A DNA stretch of 64,000 bases, from NCBI GenBank assembly GCA_963828385.1, contig CAWHEF010000001.1:62001-126000 (forward strand), in the 5' to 3' direction. Positions within the stretch are counted from its first letter, which is position 1. Each line of letters opens with the position of its first letter. Positions 37,758 to 47,237 of this stretch are shown here, in pieces. This DNA is from Bog-756 sp963828385. Its GTDB lineage: Bacteria > Actinomycetota > Acidimicrobiia > Acidimicrobiales > RAAP-2. The notes under the pieces are model-generated. The model was not told the origin of the DNA. It saw nothing but the letters and a program-made list of their open reading frames with translations, and did not search any database. The position numbers and the translations under genes are program-made.

Positions 37758-39701
37758 TCAGAACGCTCCGACCGGTGACGTGGAATCGGTGTACGTGACC
37801 GTGCCGTCCGGGGACGTGGTCGGGGCTGTCCCGTTCAACTGGCCGTTGATCGCCGCCTCCACCACCTGGAGGTCCGACGGATCGATGGCCAACGGGCCGC
37901 CTGGGACCGGGACCTGCCAGACGTGGGTCATGTACGCCGTCGGCTCGTTGTAGGTACCGGGCCCGCACGGGGTGAACCCGACGATGGTATGGGTCACGTC
38001 CGAGGAGCACAGGTTGGTGTGGGCATGCCACTGCACCAGACAGCCGTAGGGCATGGGGCCCTGCATCTTGTTCGACGGCAGCAAGAACATGGCGGCGACC
38101 AGGACAGGTCCGTTGGGGGTGAAGGCGTAGACCAGCGAGTCGACGTGGTTCGGGTCCATGATGTACTTGCTCTGCATGTAGGCGGGGTTCACGTAGTGGA
38201 CCACCGGATAGCCCGTCGGGGTGACAGGGATGTAGCCGGCGGATGTGGCGGCGCTCAGAACCTTGTACTTCGCCACCGCCGTGGTGACCGCCTGCACGTA
38301 CTCCGTCGCGCCGAGCAGCTGCTGGGAAGTCGGTGCCTTCGTGCAGTTCGGGGTCTGCATAGCATGGCCCTGATCCTGGGTGTCGCTCGAGTAGGTCAGG
38401 AGCTTCGTCTCCGCTTGAGGCAGGGGAGGGCCTTGGTACTGCCAGCTCGGATCGGTCGCACCGGTTCCGCCCATACCCGCCATATCGGCGCTGGCCGAAC
38501 CCTTATGGGACATGCCGGGCATCGACATCCCGGCCATCGACATGCCCGGCATCGACGAACTGCCCGCTGACGACGAGGCCACGGTGGCGGCGCTGCCGGA
38601 CTTGCCTGACGATGCGGGGGCTGCCGAGCTGGCGAGGGGGATGGCGGCGACGGAGACGGGCAGCACGATGAGACCGGCTAGCCCGGCCATCAGCCAGCCC
38701 GGCCGGCGCTCGGCGAGTCGCGCCGCCGGCGTGAGCGAGCCGGCGGGCGCGAGCACCGTCGGCAGGGTGGCCACGGCCAGGAGGACGAGGAGTGGTCCGG
38801 CGTTGGGATCGGTGCCGCTCCCGGTCAGGATGCCACCAAGACCCTGCCCGGTGACCCAGAACACGAGGGCCAGGGCCGCGCCGCCGTAGAGGAACGGCGC
38901 CGGGTCGCGGCGCACGAGGGGTCCGACGGCAATCAACAGACACAGGATGGCGAGGATGACCGAGGTCGACGTCCCTGCTCCGGTGAAGGCGTTTCCGATG
39001 GCGTTGAGGAAGTGCCCGTACCAGCCGGGTTCCCCCCGTGACATGCCCATGACCATGTCGTGGAGACCGTTCGCGGTGCGGTTGTCGGGCAGGACGAAGA
39101 GCACCGCATAGAAGGTCCACAGCGCCGTCCAGACGATCAACGCCCCGCGGCCACCCAGCGGACCGTGTCCGGCAGCGGAGGACGCGATGCCGGTCCTGCG
39201 CTCCTGCGGGTCGCGCTCGGGCGTCGGCCATACGAGAGCGCCGATGAGGGCATAGAGCGCCACTGCTCCCGGCGCGCCCATCAGGACGGTTGCCGTGCCG
39301 GTGAAGATCTGCCCCATACCCTCACCGATCACCCAGATCGAGAACGCCCAGACGAACGACACGATGAGCGCCGGCCGTACCGAACGACGGAAGAGCAACC
39401 CGACCCCGATGCCCAACTGGATGAGCGCGAAGAGCGCGTTCCACATGGCCACCTCGTGGGACACGAAGTTGGCCATGTGGGTGACAGCTGCCGCCAACCA
39501 GCTCGGCTGTCCGGTGGCATTGGGGAGGATCACGTGGTGGACGAACCCCTGGGTGAACATGGTCGGCTGGAATTGCAGTGCGGCGTCGAGGATCCAGAGG
39601 ACGCCCAGCGCGATCTGGATGGTCCTCCGGTCTATCCCGAGCCGTCCGGCGACGGGTGCTGGATCGCTTCCGGCTGGTCGCACAGCGGAGTCCTTGGACA
39701 T
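37758..39701 (-). CDS. large membrane protein with Met-rich linker and extracytoplasmic C-terminal domain
   Basis: 647 aa. About ten membrane helices occupy residues 30-360 (ALGVLWILDAALQFQPTMF first), with two similar halves, each having HxxN/GEGMGQIFTG or GQGLGGILTG-like loops. A Ser/Met-rich linker follows with repeated MPGM/MAGM units (SSMPGMSMAGMSMPGMS), typical of copper-handling proteins. The C-terminal 200 residues form a soluble domain with conserved His and Cys (VQWHAHTNLCSSD, MTHVWQVPVPGGPL). ATG 39701 has GGGGAAC upstream; a further ATG at 39764 is less likely. I know no named family. Confidence 0.78.
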   Translation of the reverse strand: MSKDSAVRPAGSDPAPVAGRLGIDRRTIQIALGVLWILDAALQFQPTMFTQGFVHHVILPNATGQPSWLAAAVTHMANFVSHEVAMWNALFALIQLGIGVGLLFRRSVRPALIVSFVWAFSIWVIGEGMGQIFTGTATVLMGAPGAVALYALIGALVWPTPERDPQERRTGIASSAAGHGPLGGRGALIVWTALWTFYAVLFVLPDNRTANGLHDMVMGMSRGEPGWYGHFLNAIGNAFTGAGTSTSVILAILCLLIAVGPLVRRDPAPFLYGGAALALVFWVTGQGLGGILTGSGTDPNAGPLLVLLAVATLPTVLAPAGSLTPAARLAERRPGWLMAGLAGLIVLPVSVAAIPLASSAAPASSGKSGSAATVASSSAGSSSMPGMSMAGMSMPGMSHKGSASADMAGMGGTGATDPSWQYQGPPLPQAETKLLTYSSDTQDQGHAMQTPNCTKAPTSQQLLGATEYVQAVTTAVAKYKVLSAATSAGYIPVTPTGYPVVHYVNPAYMQSKYIMDPNHVDSLVYAFTPNGPVLVAAMFLLPSNKMQGPMPYGCLVQWHAHTNLCSSDVTHTIVGFTPCGPGTYNEPTAYMTHVWQVPVPGGPLAIDPSDLQVVEAAINGQLNGTAPTTSPDGTVTYTDSTSPVGAF

Positions 39702-39981
39702 GACGTTCCCCTTTGTCTCAGGCGCGCGGGAGTGCTCGAGTCTGACGATGGGGAGCCCGCTCATGAGGGAGGAACGGCCGATGGAGACGCGTGCCAGCCT
39801 CGGCCGCTGGCACCTGGCCTGTGCGACGTCGACGTATCACGTTCCGTTCCCCCTCGTGGCCAGCCTCTTCACCGGGCTCGAGCCCAAGCTGGTGCGAACG
39901 CTACCGTACGCCGCCGCGGGCACGATGTCGAGAGGTGCGGTCCGGGATCGCCCCCGGTGACCGGTCCTACGCTTGGCGTCC

Positions 39982-40872
39982 ATGATCTCCGAGCTCTTCG
40001 ATGCCGACGCGTGGCGCCCCGTTCCGGACTTCGCGTTCTCCGACATCACCTACCACCGGTCGCTCGACCACGGAACGGTGCGGATCGCCTTCGACCGGCC
40101 CGAGGTACGCAACGCCTTCCGGCCCCGGACCGTCGACGAGCTGTGCTCAGCCCTCGACCACGCCCGCCAGTGGCCCGACGTCGGCTGCGTCCTCTTGACC
40201 GGCAACGGGCCGTCGCCGAGGGACGGCGGATGGGCGTTCTGCTCCGGCGGGGACCAGCGGATCCGGGGTGCCGACGGCTACCGCTACGGCGAGGAGACGA
40301 AGGACGCGGCCACGCGCGTGGGCCGGCTCCACATTCTCGAGGCCCAGCGGCTCATCCGATTCATGCCCAAGGTGGTCATCTGTCTCGTCCCCGGCTGGGC
40401 GGCCGGAGGCGGTCACAGCCTGCATGTCGTCTCCGACCTGACCATCGCCAGCGCCGAACATGCGCGCTTCAGGCAGACCGATTCCGACGTGGCCAGCTTC
40501 GACGGGGGGTACGGGTCCGCCTACCTGGCTCGCCAGATCGGCCAGAAGTTCGCTCGTGAGGTCTTCTTCCTCGGCCATACCTACACGGCAGAGGAGGCCC
40601 GGAGCATGGGCATGGTGAACGCCGTCGTGACACATACCGATCTGGAATCGGTCGGGCTCTCGTGGGCCGAGGAGGTCAACCGGAAGAGCCCCACCGCTCA
40701 GAGGATGCTGAAGTTCGCGTTCAACCTGGTGGACGACGGCCTGGTCGGCCAGCAGCTCTTCGCCGGTGAGGCGACCCGGCTCGCCTACGGTACCGACGAG
40801 GCCGCTGAGGGCCGGGATGCGTTCCTCGAGAAGCGTGAGCCCGACTGGTCGCCCTTCCCATGGCACTTCTGA
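39982..40872 (+). CDS. menB: 1,4-dihydroxy-2-naphthoyl-CoA synthase MenB
   Basis: 296 aa crotonase-fold enzyme of menaquinone synthesis. MenB-specific strings separate it from ordinary enoyl-CoA hydratases: AFCSGGDQRIRGADGY, VPGWAAGGGHSLHVVSDLT, TDSDVASFDGGYGSAYL and the C-terminal GRDAFLEKREPDWSPFPWHF. No other men genes are in the window. ATG 39982 is chosen over TTG 39973. Implies menaquinone as the respiratory quinone. Confidence 0.95.
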   Translation: MISELFDADAWRPVPDFAFSDITYHRSLDHGTVRIAFDRPEVRNAFRPRTVDELCSALDHARQWPDVGCVLLTGNGPSPRDGGWAFCSGGDQRIRGADGYRYGEETKDAATRVGRLHILEAQRLIRFMPKVVICLVPGWAAGGGHSLHVVSDLTIASAEHARFRQTDSDVASFDGGYGSAYLARQIGQKFAREVFFLGHTYTAEEARSMGMVNAVVTHTDLESVGLSWAEEVNRKSPTAQRMLKFAFNLVDDGLVGQQLFAGEATRLAYGTDEAAEGRDAFLEKREPDWSPFPWHF

Positions 40873-40899
40873 GGGTGCCCGTCGCACCATAATCGGGTC

Positions 40900-41508
40900 G
40901 TGACCCGCTGCAGCCAATGCGGTTTCGATTACGACGCTCCGGCGCCTGAACCCTCCACCGCCGTGATCCGACGCGCTGCTTCGGACATCGCTCGCCTCCT
41001 CGGCCGTCCCGACCTGGGAGAGGCGATCGCCACCAGGCCGATGGCCGGGACGTGGTCGGCCCTCGAGTACGCCTGCCACGTGCGGGACGTGCTGCTCATC
41101 CAACGCGACCGGGTGATCCTGGCTCTCGTGGAGGAGTCGCCCTCGTTCGCGCCGATGCACCGGGACGAGCGGGTGGGCCTCGCCGGATACGACCACGAGC
41201 GCCCCTTGGAGGTCGCAGCTCAGGTAACCATGGCGGCGGAGCTGTTCGGGCAGCTGTTCGACCGGCTCTCGGAAGAGCAGCTCGGACGGCACTGCCTCTA
41301 CAACTTCCCGGCGCCGACCGAACGGGACCTCGACTGGGTGGGACGGCACACCGCCCACGAGGTGACCCACCATCTTCACGATGTTCGGGGCGGCCTCGAC
41401 CGGGTCGCGACCCGGGACGGAGGACAAATGGAGGACAGACGCCGAGCCACCGGCAATGCCGCACTCGGTCCCGAGGACGACGCCACCGAATGCTCTCTGC
41501 CAAGCTGA
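40900..41508 (+). CDS. DinB-superfamily protein with N-terminal CxxC
   Basis: 202 aa. Four-helix DinB/YfiT-like fold. The metal histidines are in ALEYACHVRDVLL and in RHTAHEVTHHLHDV. It opens with CSQCGFDY, a small zinc-ribbon-like knuckle. A disordered tail ends the protein. Such proteins often act as thiol-dependent metal enzymes; function unknown. GTG 40900, 27 bp after menB; the end lies 4 bp before the carbonic anhydrase. Confidence 0.83.
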   Translation: MTRCSQCGFDYDAPAPEPSTAVIRRAASDIARLLGRPDLGEAIATRPMAGTWSALEYACHVRDVLLIQRDRVILALVEESPSFAPMHRDERVGLAGYDHERPLEVAAQVTMAAELFGQLFDRLSEEQLGRHCLYNFPAPTERDLDWVGRHTAHEVTHHLHDVRGGLDRVATRDGGQMEDRRRATGNAALGPEDDATECSLPS

Positions 41509-41512
41509 TCCG

Positions 41513-42019
41513 ATGTCCGACGACCTCTTCGACGACCTGATCGACGCCAACCGCTCCTACCAGGCGAAGTTCGCCCTGAGCGGTGTCCCCGGCCGGGCGG
41601 CCAAGAGGCTGGGCCTCGTCACGTGCATGGACAGCCGGATCGACCCGCTCGCCATTCTCGGCCTCGCCGTGGGAGACGCCAAGGTCATCCGCAATGCCGG
41701 CGGCCGGGTCACGCCCGACGTCCTGCGATCGCTGGCGCTGGCCACCACGATGCTCGACGTCGACCGGATCGCCATCATGCAGCACACGAGATGCGCCCTG
41801 GCCGGCCGGACCGACAGCGAGCTCGCCACTGCCTTTCCCGCCGACGTGGCCGAAGAGGCGGGGCGGTGGCCGTTCCTCGCCATGCCAGATCCCGACGCGT
41901 CGCTCCGCGAGGATGTCGATGCCGTCCGCAACTGCAGGCTGATCTCCGGCGGGGTTGCCGTCGAGGGCTGGCGTTATGACGTCGAAGCCGGCGCGGTGGC
42001 CAGGGTGGTCACCACCTGA
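41513..42019 (+). CDS. beta-class carbonic anhydrase
   Basis: 168 aa. Reversible CO2 hydration. Zinc ligands C38 (TCMDSRID), H91 and C94 (QHTRCAL), with the D40-R42 dyad, define the beta class. The short length is like the mycobacterial Rv1284-type subgroup. ATG 41513, next to the DinB-like gene. Intact. Confidence 0.92.
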   Translation: MSDDLFDDLIDANRSYQAKFALSGVPGRAAKRLGLVTCMDSRIDPLAILGLAVGDAKVIRNAGGRVTPDVLRSLALATTMLDVDRIAIMQHTRCALAGRTDSELATAFPADVAEEAGRWPFLAMPDPDASLREDVDAVRNCRLISGGVAVEGWRYDVEAGAVARVVTT

Positions 42020-42114
42020 GCCGCCCCATGCTCGGGGACTGTTCAGCCGGCCTCCGCTGGTCCGGACGGGCCGGCGCTGACCGCCCCGGGAGTGGGTGTC
42101 AGTAGGCTCTAGGC

Positions 42115-43029
42115 GTGCCGGGAACGGACATGTCGGGTATGCCCATGATGAGGCCGCTCGCATTCAACACCCACTCAGCCCTGACCCAGTGGGAGTTCAG
42201 CCCGTTCCCCCTACTCGTGCTGGTCGCCGTGGTCGTTGTCGGCGTTTGGTACCTACGCTCGGTCGGCCGGCTGAACGTGCGGGGACGGAAGTGGAGCGTT
42301 CGCCGGACGATCTCGTTCCTCCTTGGCCTGGTGGCAGTGGACGTCGCCCTGCAGTCGCCGGTTGCCGCCTTCACGGCCACGTACTTCCAGGCACATGTGA
42401 CCCAGCACCTGCTGCTCATGGTCATCGGCCCTCCCCTGCTCGCCATGGGGGCGCCGATGACACTGGCCCTCCAGACGTCCAGCCGGCGCACCAAGGTGAG
42501 GCTCCTCAGCGTCTTGAACTCGCGTCCCTTCGAAATCCTCACCTATCCCCTTACGGTGTGGGCGCTCTACTACGCATCGATGTTCGCATTCTTCCTGACG
42601 TTTGCACTCGGGTTCGCGATGGAACACATGTGGGTGATGGACCTCGTCAATGTCGGATTCTTCCTGGCGTCGACATTGTTCTGGTGGCCCATCGTCGGCC
42701 TCGATCCCGTTCCGCACTGGCAGATGGGCTACGGCGCCCGGTTGACGAATCTGCTGATCGGCGTGCCGGTCGAGTCGTTCCTCGCCCTCGCCCTGCTCGG
42801 GTCGCGCCACCCCGCCGCGCCGATGTATTCGTTGGGCGGCACCCACGCCGGAGCAGGGATCCTTTGGGTCGGCGCCGAGCTGTTCACCTTTCTCGCCTTG
42901 ATCCCGGTGTTCGTCCAATGGGTTCACTTCGAACAGCGCAAGGCCGCCCGGTACGACGCCCAGCTCGACGCTGAGCTGGCCAGGAGCGCATCCGGTGCTG
43001 ACCGATCGGCACCACAGGGATCCCACTGA
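42115..43029 (+). CDS. cytochrome c oxidase assembly protein, caa3-type CtaG family
   Basis: 304 aa, seven or so membrane helices. The family blocks FQAHVTQHLLLMVIGPPLLAMGAP and HMWVMDLVNVGFF match CtaG (PF09678), needed for copper insertion into caa3-type oxidases. The N-terminus is Met-rich (MSGMPMM), echoing the Met-rich linker of the membrane protein at 37.8-39.7 kb. GTG 42115. No oxidase genes are in the window. Confidence 0.9.
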   Translation: MPGTDMSGMPMMRPLAFNTHSALTQWEFSPFPLLVLVAVVVVGVWYLRSVGRLNVRGRKWSVRRTISFLLGLVAVDVALQSPVAAFTATYFQAHVTQHLLLMVIGPPLLAMGAPMTLALQTSSRRTKVRLLSVLNSRPFEILTYPLTVWALYYASMFAFFLTFALGFAMEHMWVMDLVNVGFFLASTLFWWPIVGLDPVPHWQMGYGARLTNLLIGVPVESFLALALLGSRHPAAPMYSLGGTHAGAGILWVGAELFTFLALIPVFVQWVHFEQRKAARYDAQLDAELARSASGADRSAPQGSH

Positions 43030-43091
43030 TCCGAGACAAGGCGCGACCAGGCGCGACCAGGCGCTGCGCTACGAGGCCCCAGTCGAGAGCC

Positions 43092-44153
43092 CTACGACGC
43101 CGAACTCGACGACGACCCCCCGGGCCCCGACGAGAAGATGTAGGAGAAGGGGACGTTGTGCGGCGTGTTGTAGAAGACGGTCTTCCCCTTGACCGAGACG
43201 CCTACGGTCACGGCCACCGCCCCGACCTGCACGGTCATCGTGCCCTTGGCCGGGAAGGACAGGCGCTTGCCCGACGGCTGGACTCCGGCCACCAGCGGTG
43301 CGGTCGCCTCTGAGCTGGTCACCTCCAGCCAGACCTCCCCGGATGTGACGATCTCAACGGTGAATTCTCCGGTCCTCACGGCATACGTCGCGCTCTCGGC
43401 GTTTGACGACGTCAGGGCCACGGTTGTCGCCGGTCCCGTCGAGGACGGCGGTTGGCGGGCTGCGGCGCCACCGGGACCCTCCACCCTCAAGATGTGGGCC
43501 GAAACCAGCCACCGCGGCCGCCACTGGTCGATGCCGAGCCCCACCAGGGCGGCTACGAGCAACAGCGCGACCAACCAGGTGAGCACCTTCAAGGACGAGG
43601 GCGCCCGGAGACGGCGTCGCGCCCGGGCCAGCTCCTTCCGGTCGGACTTCGCCGCCTGGGGCGAGACGAGCGGGAACGTCCCGGTCGGCGGCCCGGCGAC
43701 TGCCGGGTGGACAGCGGTCCGGGAGCGGGCGCCCGGGCCCCGGTCGAACCTCGGGACGGGCCCGGTCTGGGTGAAGGCCTTCAGGTGGTCCGGAGGCTGG
43801 GACAGACTGGCGACGAGGGTCGTGGGCGGCGCTGAGGCTGCGACCGCCGCCGTTTCCGGCGCCGTCGACCAGGCGTCGATCATCCTGAGCGCCAGCGCGT
43901 CACCGTCCAACCCGAGGAAGGCGGCGTACCGTCGGAGAGTCGAGAGCGCTCGGGCCTGGTCGGCGAGCACCGCCAGATCGCCCTGCTCGAGAGCTTCGAG
44001 TTGGGTGATGGGCCGGTCGAGCCGGTCGTGAACGGTCAGGAGGTCGAGGCCGCGCTCCTCCCGCGCCTCCCGGAGCTGCCCTCCGATCTCCCTGGCGGAC
44101 GTCGCAGCATCGTTGTGATCGCGCCGGCTGGTGGACCCGCCGCGTTGCCGCAT
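43092..44153 (-). CDS. RodZ-like HTH membrane protein
   Basis: 353 aa. N-terminal HTH_25 helix-turn-helix (EIGGQLREAREERGLDLLTV, ALEQGDLAVLADQARALSTL), a long Pro/Ala-rich cytoplasmic region, one membrane helix (SLKVLTWLVALLLVAALVGLG) and an extracellular DUF4115-like beta domain (SGEVWLEVTSS, VGAVAVTVGVSVKGK). RodZ links MreB/cell-shape machinery to the wall; the domain order fits. ATG 44153 used; upstream starts are possible. Confidence 0.86.
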   Translation of the reverse strand: MRQRGGSTSRRDHNDAATSAREIGGQLREAREERGLDLLTVHDRLDRPITQLEALEQGDLAVLADQARALSTLRRYAAFLGLDGDALALRMIDAWSTAPETAAVAASAPPTTLVASLSQPPDHLKAFTQTGPVPRFDRGPGARSRTAVHPAVAGPPTGTFPLVSPQAAKSDRKELARARRRLRAPSSLKVLTWLVALLLVAALVGLGIDQWRPRWLVSAHILRVEGPGGAAARQPPSSTGPATTVALTSSNAESATYAVRTGEFTVEIVTSGEVWLEVTSSEATAPLVAGVQPSGKRLSFPAKGTMTVQVGAVAVTVGVSVKGKTVFYNTPHNVPFSYIFSSGPGGSSSSSAS

Positions 44154-44447
44154 TCCGTGCCCTTTCCCTACCTCTTCGTGGCACAAGCGTAGTGGGTCAC
44201 TGGCGCTATCCGACTTGCAGTCCACGCGGGCACAATGATCCGACTGCTCCGAACCCACTGGTCACGAGGCGGAGTGCCGGACCGCCACAGCGTCGTCCCG
44301 CGCCTCACGGCGCGCCGGTGAGGGATCCCGGACCGGGAATGTTGCACGCGCAACTACTGTTGGAAGGGGATAGGAGCCGTGACAAGGTCGGTCGGAGGCG
44401 GCCGTCACACAGAGGAACCGGGAGCACAGAGGAAAGGGTGGTGGGCC

Positions 44448-45413
44448 ATGCCCGCAGTGACCGTCGAAGACATAGGGACGTTGCCCCGGATCGAGGTGCC
44501 GGATCCAGCCACGAACGTGAAGCGGCCGGTGGTCTCGGTGACCACCGCACCGGCGGGCTTCGAAGGAGAGGGATTCCCTGTTCGCAGGGCCTTCGCCGGC
44601 GTGGACATGGCGCAGCTCGACCCCTTCGTCCACATGGACCAGATGGGCGAGGTCGAGTACGCGCCGGGCGAACCCAAGGGTACGCCCTGGCACCCGCACC
44701 GTGGGTTCGAGACGGTGACCTACATGATCGACGGCACGTTCCAGCACCAGGACTCGATCGGAGGAGGCGGCCTGATCACCAACGGCGACACCCAGTGGAT
44801 GACCGCCGGCGGCGGGATCCTCCACATCGAGAAGCCGCCCGAAGCGCTGGTGGCGAGCGGGGGTCTGTTCCACGGCATCCAGCTGTGGGTCAACCTCCCC
44901 GGCGCCGACAAGATGGTCGCACCCCGCTACCAGGACATCGGGAGGACGAGCGTGGCCCTGTTGTCCTCCCCGGACGGCGGCACGCTGCTGCGGGTGATCG
45001 CCGGGGAGATCGGCGGACATGCCGGCCCCGGCTCGACCCATTCACCGATGGCCATGGTGCACGCGACGGTCTCGCCCGGCGCCTCGGTCGACATCCCGTG
45101 GCGGCGTGACTTCAACGCGCTGGTATACGTCCTCGGTGGCCGGGGATCGGTGGGCCCGGAGGGCCGGCCGGTCGGAACCGGACAGCTCGCCGTCTTCGGT
45201 GAGGGTGACTCCCTGACCGTGGCCGCCGACCCCAGCCAGGAGGCGCATGCACCCGATCTGGACGTGTTGGTGCTCGGAGGCCTGCCCATCCGCGAGCCGG
45301 TGTTCGCGTACGGGCCTTTCGTGATGAACACCCGGGACGAAGTGGCCCAGGCGTTCGAGGACTACCAGGCGGGCAGGCTCGGACAGGTCCCCGCCGACCA
45401 CATCGGCTCGTAG
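44448..45413 (+). CDS. pirin family cupin protein
   Basis: 321 aa bicupin. Iron ligands are H82 and H84 (WHPHRGFETVTYMIDG) and H126 and E128 (GGGILHIEKPPE), as in pirin/YhhW quercetinase-like proteins. The C-terminal pirin domain is present (APDLDVLVLGGLPIREPVFAYGPFVMNT). ATG 44448 has a GGAAAGGG upstream; the in-frame ATG-like start at 44379 has weaker support. Convergent with the monooxygenase. Confidence 0.93.
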   Translation: MPAVTVEDIGTLPRIEVPDPATNVKRPVVSVTTAPAGFEGEGFPVRRAFAGVDMAQLDPFVHMDQMGEVEYAPGEPKGTPWHPHRGFETVTYMIDGTFQHQDSIGGGGLITNGDTQWMTAGGGILHIEKPPEALVASGGLFHGIQLWVNLPGADKMVAPRYQDIGRTSVALLSSPDGGTLLRVIAGEIGGHAGPGSTHSPMAMVHATVSPGASVDIPWRRDFNALVYVLGGRGSVGPEGRPVGTGQLAVFGEGDSLTVAADPSQEAHAPDLDVLVLGGLPIREPVFAYGPFVMNTRDEVAQAFEDYQAGRLGQVPADHIGS

Positions 45414-45430
45414 GCGGTCACGACGACCGA

Positions 45431-47152
45431 TCAGCCGGTGCCGACCCCACCCGAGACGCCGTCGACGTCGAGGATGCCGGTCCGGATGGCAGGTTCCGCT
45501 CGGTGGCCCGCGTCGGGACCGGCGTCGCCTCTCGTGCCGTTCGAGCCCGGCTCCAGGGTGGCTCCCGTGGCGGGTCCGGCTGGGCCGGCTCCGGCACCAG
45601 CACTGGCCTCGGACCGGACCACGGTCAGCTCGTCGGGCCGGCGCCACAAGGTGTCCCACCAGTAGCGCACGGTCCAGGTCGGCCAGTTGTTCGTCACCCT
45701 ACCGGTGGCCGTCTTGTACCACGAGTGGCAGTTGGCCACCCACGCCGTGCCGGCCATCAGGCGCTGGACCCGGTCATCCTCGTTGCGGTAGGCGTCCTCG
45801 GTGACCTCGATCGCCGCCGCCGCCGAGTTCGTCGACTCCCTGGTCTGGGCGGCCAGGGCCTGGAGGATCAGGCTCAGCTGGCGCTCCACCATGAACAGGA
45901 TCGAGTTGTGCCCGAGGTTGGTGTTGGGGCCGTAGAGGAGGAAGCAGCTCGGGAAGCCGGGCACCGCGATGCCGAGATAGGCCCGCGAGCCGTCCTGCCA
46001 GACCGAGGCCAGCGTGACGCCGTCCGTCCCCCGCACGGGGATACCGGCCAGGAACGCGGTGGTGGAGAAGCCGGTGCCGAAGATGATGGCGTCGGCCTCG
46101 TGGCGGGCCCCATCGGTGGTGACGAGGGCATCGGCCTCGACGCCGGCGATCGGCTCTTCGATCACGGTGACGTTGGGACGCATCAGCGTCGGGTACCAGT
46201 CGTTGGAGATGAGGATGCGCTTGCACCCGAGCGGGTAGTCGGGCACCACCGCCTCGTCGGGCAGGCGGTCGGAGACCACGTTGGTCCGGATGCCGCGGGC
46301 GAACAGTTCGCCGAACTTGCGACCGAGGAAGCTGTTCTTCTTGAACCAAAGCCACCGGGACTCCATCAACCAGTAGATGAGCCATCGGTGTGCCAGCTCG
46401 AGTGGGCGGACGGTGGTGAAGACGCGGCGCATCCTGTCGGTGTAGGCGCGGTCGCGCTTCGGGGCCACGTAGTTGGCGCTGCGCTGGAACACGGTGACCG
46501 AACGGGCAACGGCGGCCACCGGCGGCAAGAACTGGACGGCGCTCGCCCCGTTGCCCACGACGGCCACCCGCTTGTCGGCGAGCGACACCTCGTGGTCCCA
46601 TCGGGCCGAGTGCCAGGACGGACCCTCGAACTCCTCCAGACCGGGCAGGTCCGGGATACGGGGCCGGTTGAGCTGTCCGCAGGCGAAGACCACCGTGTCC
46701 GCCCAGAGCTCCTCGGTTCCGGTCTCCGAGCTCAGATCGAGATGCCAGCGGGCGCTTCGTTCGTCGAAGCGGACATCGTCGACCTTGGTCCCCAACCGGA
46801 GGTGGGGGCGCAGGCCGAACTCCTCGACGCACCGCTCGGCGTAGGTGAGGATCTCCGGTTGGTCGGCATAGCGCCGGGTCCAGTCGGACTTCGGGGCGAA
46901 CGAGAACGAGTACAGGTGCGAGGGAACGTCGCAACCGCTCCCCGGATAGGAGTTATCACGCCAGGTGCCGCCCACGCCGTCGGACTGCTCGACGATGGTG
47001 AAGGAGACGAGCCCGGCGCGGGTCAGCTGCATGGCCATGCCGAGCCCGGAGAGCCCGGCCCCGACGATGACCACCTCCGGGGTTCTCCTGCCGTCCCGGC
47101 GGGCGTCGCCGACCGCTCGTTGGAGCTGCCTGCGACCGATGTCCAGGGCCAT
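45431..47152 (-). CDS. flavin-containing (Baeyer-Villiger-type) monooxygenase
   Basis: 573 aa. FAD motif VVIVGAGLSGLGMAMQL near the N-terminus and NADPH motif VAVVGNGASAVQF. The Baeyer-Villiger fingerprint FEGPSWHSARWD (FxGxxxHxxxWD) lies between them. GPNTNLGHNSILFMVE is typical of the ketone/steroid monooxygenase subgroup. The last 60 residues are a Gly/Ala-rich tail of low complexity. ATG 47152; the frame continues upstream only as a shadow of the dioxygenase. Confidence 0.92.
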   Translation of the reverse strand: MALDIGRRQLQRAVGDARRDGRRTPEVVIVGAGLSGLGMAMQLTRAGLVSFTIVEQSDGVGGTWRDNSYPGSGCDVPSHLYSFSFAPKSDWTRRYADQPEILTYAERCVEEFGLRPHLRLGTKVDDVRFDERSARWHLDLSSETGTEELWADTVVFACGQLNRPRIPDLPGLEEFEGPSWHSARWDHEVSLADKRVAVVGNGASAVQFLPPVAAVARSVTVFQRSANYVAPKRDRAYTDRMRRVFTTVRPLELAHRWLIYWLMESRWLWFKKNSFLGRKFGELFARGIRTNVVSDRLPDEAVVPDYPLGCKRILISNDWYPTLMRPNVTVIEEPIAGVEADALVTTDGARHEADAIIFGTGFSTTAFLAGIPVRGTDGVTLASVWQDGSRAYLGIAVPGFPSCFLLYGPNTNLGHNSILFMVERQLSLILQALAAQTRESTNSAAAAIEVTEDAYRNEDDRVQRLMAGTAWVANCHSWYKTATGRVTNNWPTWTVRYWWDTLWRRPDELTVVRSEASAGAGAGPAGPATGATLEPGSNGTRGDAGPDAGHRAEPAIRTGILDVDGVSGGVGTG

Positions 47153-47237
47153 CCCTGCTCTCCATTCTCGGTTACTCGGCCGACACACCGGCGACGCTTC
47201 GATGCTACGCCGCCCGTACGCGGGTCCGTCCGGCCGT

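Noticed and set aside
38470..38600. Met/Ser-rich repeated segment as a separate repeat element
   Set aside because: It lies inside one intact frame and reads as a protein linker; nothing suggests mobile DNA.
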